64,000 nucleotides of DNA from Paracoccaceae bacterium. Lineage in GTDB: Bacteria; Pseudomonadota; Alphaproteobacteria; Rhodobacterales; Rhodobacteraceae. How positions within the stretch are numbered: position 1 is the stretch's first letter; each line of letters starts with the position of its first letter. A program made the translations under genes and the position numbers. The notes beneath the pieces were generated by a model, which saw nothing but the letters and a program-made list of their open reading frames with translations, was not told where the DNA came from and did not search any database. Below are positions 61,960 through 64,000 of the stretch, one piece after another. The stretch lies in the NCBI GenBank assembly GCA_026989355.1, contig JALSJM010000002.1, forward strand, positions 62,001 through 126,000. The letters are read 5' to 3'.

Positions 61960-62460
61960 ATGGCAGACGACGAAACGACAGAAGACGAACCAGAGAAGAA
62001 ATCGAAGAAGCCGCTTCTGATCGGGTTGATTCTTGCCCTGGCCGGGGCAGGTGGTGGCTTCTATGCGGCTCAGTCCGGATTGCTGTTCGGCAACAAGGAA
62101 GAGAAGGTCACCGACAACGGGAATGATGGATATGCCGGAGAGGAATCTTCCCCTTTGCCCGAAGTTGCTTTCGTGCCTGTCGAGCAGATCATCATTTCCC
62201 TCGGCAGGAATGCAGCGAACGAGCACCTGCTCTTCAAGTCGCAGATCGAGGTAGACAAGGGCAATGAGGAACAGGTGACAGCGTTGATGCCGCGAATCGT
62301 GGATGTAATGAACAGCTACCTGAGGGCGGTGGATGTTCGCGTGCTCGAAGATCCAAAGGCACTGATCAAGTTGCGCGCCCAGTTGCTGCGTCGCATCCGA
62401 ACGGTCGCAGGAGAGGATCGGGTGCGCGACCTTCTCATCATGGAATTTGTTCTGAACTAG
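61960..62460 (+). CDS. fliL: Flagellar basal-body-associated protein FliL, paralog 2
   Basis: A 166-residue protein: acidic cytoplasmic N-terminus (1-18), one transmembrane helix (about 20-40), and a periplasmic FliL domain (about 75-166) with FVPVEQIIISLGRNAANEHL, VMNSYLRAVDVRVLEDP and the end DLLIMEFVLN. It is the canonical-type FliL; the copy at 42010 is more diverged. The ATG at 61960 was chosen as the first in a good context. It leads fliL-DUF6468-motE-motA. Confidence 0.93.
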   Translation: MADDETTEDEPEKKSKKPLLIGLILALAGAGGGFYAAQSGLLFGNKEEKVTDNGNDGYAGEESSPLPEVAFVPVEQIIISLGRNAANEHLLFKSQIEVDKGNEEQVTALMPRIVDVMNSYLRAVDVRVLEDPKALIKLRAQLLRRIRTVAGEDRVRDLLIMEFVLN

Positions 62461-62469
62461 GGGGATGAC

Positions 62470-62979
62470 ATGAATCTCATTGCCGACATCCTGCTGGTTG
62501 CCGCGGCACTTGCCGCCACCTTTTACTGTTTCATCCTGTCGCGTCGCCTGAGCCGCTTCAACGATCTGGAAAAGGGGGTCGGCGGAGCGGTGGCCGTCAT
62601 GTCCGCACAGGTTGACGACATGACAAAGACCTTGGCGCGCGCGCAGACCGCGGCGGTTGGCTCCACGAGCTCGCTCGAAAGCCTCACGAAACGTGCCGAG
62701 GATGTTGCAGCACGGCTTGAACTGCTGGTTGCGGCCATGCACGATCTTCCGGTGCAGGGGGCAACAGGCGCCCGGAAGTCCGAACAGGGGCAAAAGCCAT
62801 CCGGAACAGAAACCGGCCCTGGTCGCACAACGGCTCGTGATGCCGCCCCTGAGCAGAAGAACGCGAAACCGGCAGAGCCTCGCGAACAACAAGACGGTGT
62901 CCTGCCTGGCGAGGATCCGGAAAGGACAGGCCCCCTGTTTCTGCGGCACCGGGACAGGCTGGAAGAGGCAGCCCAATGA
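62470..62979 (+). CDS. DUF6468-like flagellar membrane protein
   Basis: A 169-residue protein with one N-terminal transmembrane helix (about 5-23), a helical segment (to about 92) and a disordered, charged tail rich in Glu, Pro and Gly. Its place between fliL and the motE-like gene matches DUF6468 proteins of alphaproteobacterial flagellar clusters, but the family is weakly conserved. Function unknown; a motor-associated role is inference. Overlaps the next gene by 4 nt. Confidence 0.65.
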   Translation: MNLIADILLVAAALAATFYCFILSRRLSRFNDLEKGVGGAVAVMSAQVDDMTKTLARAQTAAVGSTSSLESLTKRAEDVAARLELLVAAMHDLPVQGATGARKSEQGQKPSGTETGPGRTTARDAAPEQKNAKPAEPREQQDGVLPGEDPERTGPLFLRHRDRLEEAAQ

Positions 62980-63593
62980 GCCGGAAAGCACAGCACAAGG
63001 CAAGACAGGACACCCCCCGCCGGAAGGCCGGGCGGGGGGCTCTCATGGTGATCGCCAGTCTGTTCCTGGCTTCCGGAATTCTCCGGTTGCTCGACGGAAC
63101 CGGTGAAGCAATCGCCAAAAGCATAGAAGAGATGTCTCATTCGGAAGCCGAGGTAAAACCAGGATCTCAGGCCTGCGAGACTCCCGAGGGTATTGGCGAA
63201 TTGCTCGCAGCTCTTCAGGAGCGAGAAGCGCGCATCATTGAACGCGAAGCGCGCCTGAAAGACAGACTGAAAGTTCTCTCGGTTGCCGAAACCCGATTGA
63301 AACAGGAAATGGAAGCCCTTGAAAAGGCTGAAAGCGAACTTGAAAAAACGATCGCTATGGCCGACAGCGCGGCAGAGAAAGACATCAGCCGCCTCACGGC
63401 GATGTACGAAAACATGAAGCCAAAGGCTGCCGCAGCGCTGTTTGCCGAAATGGATCCGGAGTTCGCAGCAGGCTTTCTGAGCCGTATGCGTCCGGATGCT
63501 GCCGCAGCCATAATGGCGGGGCTTGATCCTCAGGCGGCATATACGATCAGCGTCGTTCTGGCTGGAAGGAACGCAAACACGCTTTCCGAATGA
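62976..63593 (+). CDS. MotE-like flagellar protein
   Basis: A 205-residue protein with a basic N-terminus, a signal anchor or transmembrane helix (about 22-40), a coiled coil (about 72-130) and a C-terminal MgtE-N-like helical domain (about 140-200) with LTAMYENMKPKAAAALFAEM and RMRPDAAAAIMAGLDPQ. This architecture matches MotE, the periplasmic chaperone of MotC in rhizobia, and related proteins in alphaproteobacterial motor operons. No MotC is visible. Confidence 0.78.
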   Translation: MSRKAQHKARQDTPRRKAGRGALMVIASLFLASGILRLLDGTGEAIAKSIEEMSHSEAEVKPGSQACETPEGIGELLAALQEREARIIEREARLKDRLKVLSVAETRLKQEMEALEKAESELEKTIAMADSAAEKDISRLTAMYENMKPKAAAALFAEMDPEFAAGFLSRMRPDAAAAIMAGLDPQAAYTISVVLAGRNANTLSE

Positions 63594-63611
63594 CTGTGAG
63601 GAAGAGGGATT

Positions 63612-63618
63612 GTTAACC
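63612..63618. promoter_or_regulatory. CtrA half-site-like motif upstream of motA
   Basis: GTTAACC about 55 nt before the motA start, in the 78-nt gap after the motE-like gene. A half-site only, so motA may be read through from fliL or have its own promoter. Confidence 0.3.
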
Positions 63619-63671
63619 CGCATCTGCAAAGGTCATGCCAATGATATTGGCCCGGTGATGGAGTGTGAAAC

Positions 63672-64000
63672 ATGATCAGTATCGTCGGCATAGTCCTGAT
63701 CTTTGTTTGCGTTTTCGGGGTTTATATCCTGCATGGCGGGGATCTCGGGATCGTACTTGGTGCTCTGCCGGCCGAGATGGCTACCATCGGGGGGGCTGCG
63801 GTTGGTGCCTTTATCATCGCCAATGACATGTCAGTGGTGAAGCAGACCGCCAGGGATCTGGGCAAGGTGTTCAAAGGGCCCAAATGGAAGCACGAGGATT
63901 ACCGCGATCTTCTGTGCCTGTTGTTCGAACTGATCCGTATGGCCCGACAGAATCCGGTAGCTCTCGAAGAGCATATCGAGGCACCGGAAGAATCGTCGAT
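63672..64000 (+). CDS. motA: Flagellar motor stator protein MotA (partial)
   Basis: The first 109 codons of MotA, cut by the window end. The N-terminus MISIVGIVLIFVCVFGVYIL is the first transmembrane helix, followed by LGALPAEMATIGGAAVGAFI (second helix) and the cytoplasmic loop with DYRDLLCLLFELIRMARQNP, which contains conserved charged residues that contact FliG. It forms the stator with motB at 57556. Confidence 0.93.
   Translation, partial: MISIVGIVLIFVCVFGVYILHGGDLGIVLGALPAEMATIGGAAVGAFIIANDMSVVKQTARDLGKVFKGPKWKHEDYRDLLCLLFELIRMARQNPVALEEHIEAPEESS

Overview
The window looks like a chromosomal segment of an alphaproteobacterium of the Rhodobacterales (Rhodobacter/Roseobacter lineage). 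Support comes from a Rhodobacter-type porin, a petP/petR-like MarR/OmpR regulator pair, a DUF2125 periplasmic protein, the alphaproteobacterial hemD-mic60-hemY block, and flagellar genes preceded by CtrA-like boxes (TTAA-N7-TTAA variants). GC content is high throughout the coding regions. Assignments are by reading protein sequence and gene order only; no database search was run.

Layout. 1-18.6 kb is housekeeping: the start of a probable DUF4170 gene, a CysQ-like phosphatase, pmbA, a DUF2125 protein, an SDR dehydrogenase, an enoyl-CoA hydratase-like protein, an MscS channel, then holA-lptE-leuS, a DUF3576 lipoprotein, a porin with a clear terminator, a YggS-type PLP protein, an L,D-transpeptidase, ribA, an OmpR-type response regulator, xthA, a thioredoxin-TPR protein, a Lon N-terminal-domain protein and a Trm112 protein. 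18.6-29.4 kb holds the most unusual locus: two very large minus-strand genes, 14 nt apart, encoding a secreted protein of about 2,370 residues built from some 14 DUF11-like beta-sandwich repeats with SdrD-B-like and OmpA-like C-terminal parts, and an outer-membrane beta-barrel of 1,191 residues. 29.6-36.0 kb carries the isoprenoid set dxs-ispA-xseB, a histone-deacetylase-family gene, petR/petP-like regulators and ilvE.

36.0-42.5 kb is the first flagellar block (fliI divergent from flgB-flgC-fliE-fliQ-flgF-flgG-flgA-flgH-fliL), bordered on both sides by decayed transposase sequence (an IS481-type remnant at 36.0-36.3 kb; nested IS3, IS66 and other fragments at 42.6-43.5 kb). 43.5-52.5 kb is a mixed block: a HAD hydrolase fragment, a small exported protein, a CAP-domain protein, a DUF2853 protein, a candidate small RNA, EVE and YciI proteins, gpsA, tsaD, hemD, an alphaproteobacterial Mic60-like protein, hemY and tRNA-Thr(CGT). 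52.5-64 kb is the second flagellar block: flgE-flgK-flgL-flgI and fliF-fliH-fliN-fliP and motB on the minus strand, and a second fliL, a DUF6468-like gene, a motE-like gene and motA (cut by the window end) on the plus strand.

The two flagellar blocks together supply MS-ring, rod, hook, P- and L-ring, export ATPase, part of the export gate and the stator. The filament, flhA/flhB/fliR, fliG/fliM and flgD are not in this window. The repeated CtrA-like boxes at three flagellar intergenic regions suggest common cell-cycle-linked control. The best candidate for an undescribed system is the DUF11-repeat protein plus beta-barrel pair.
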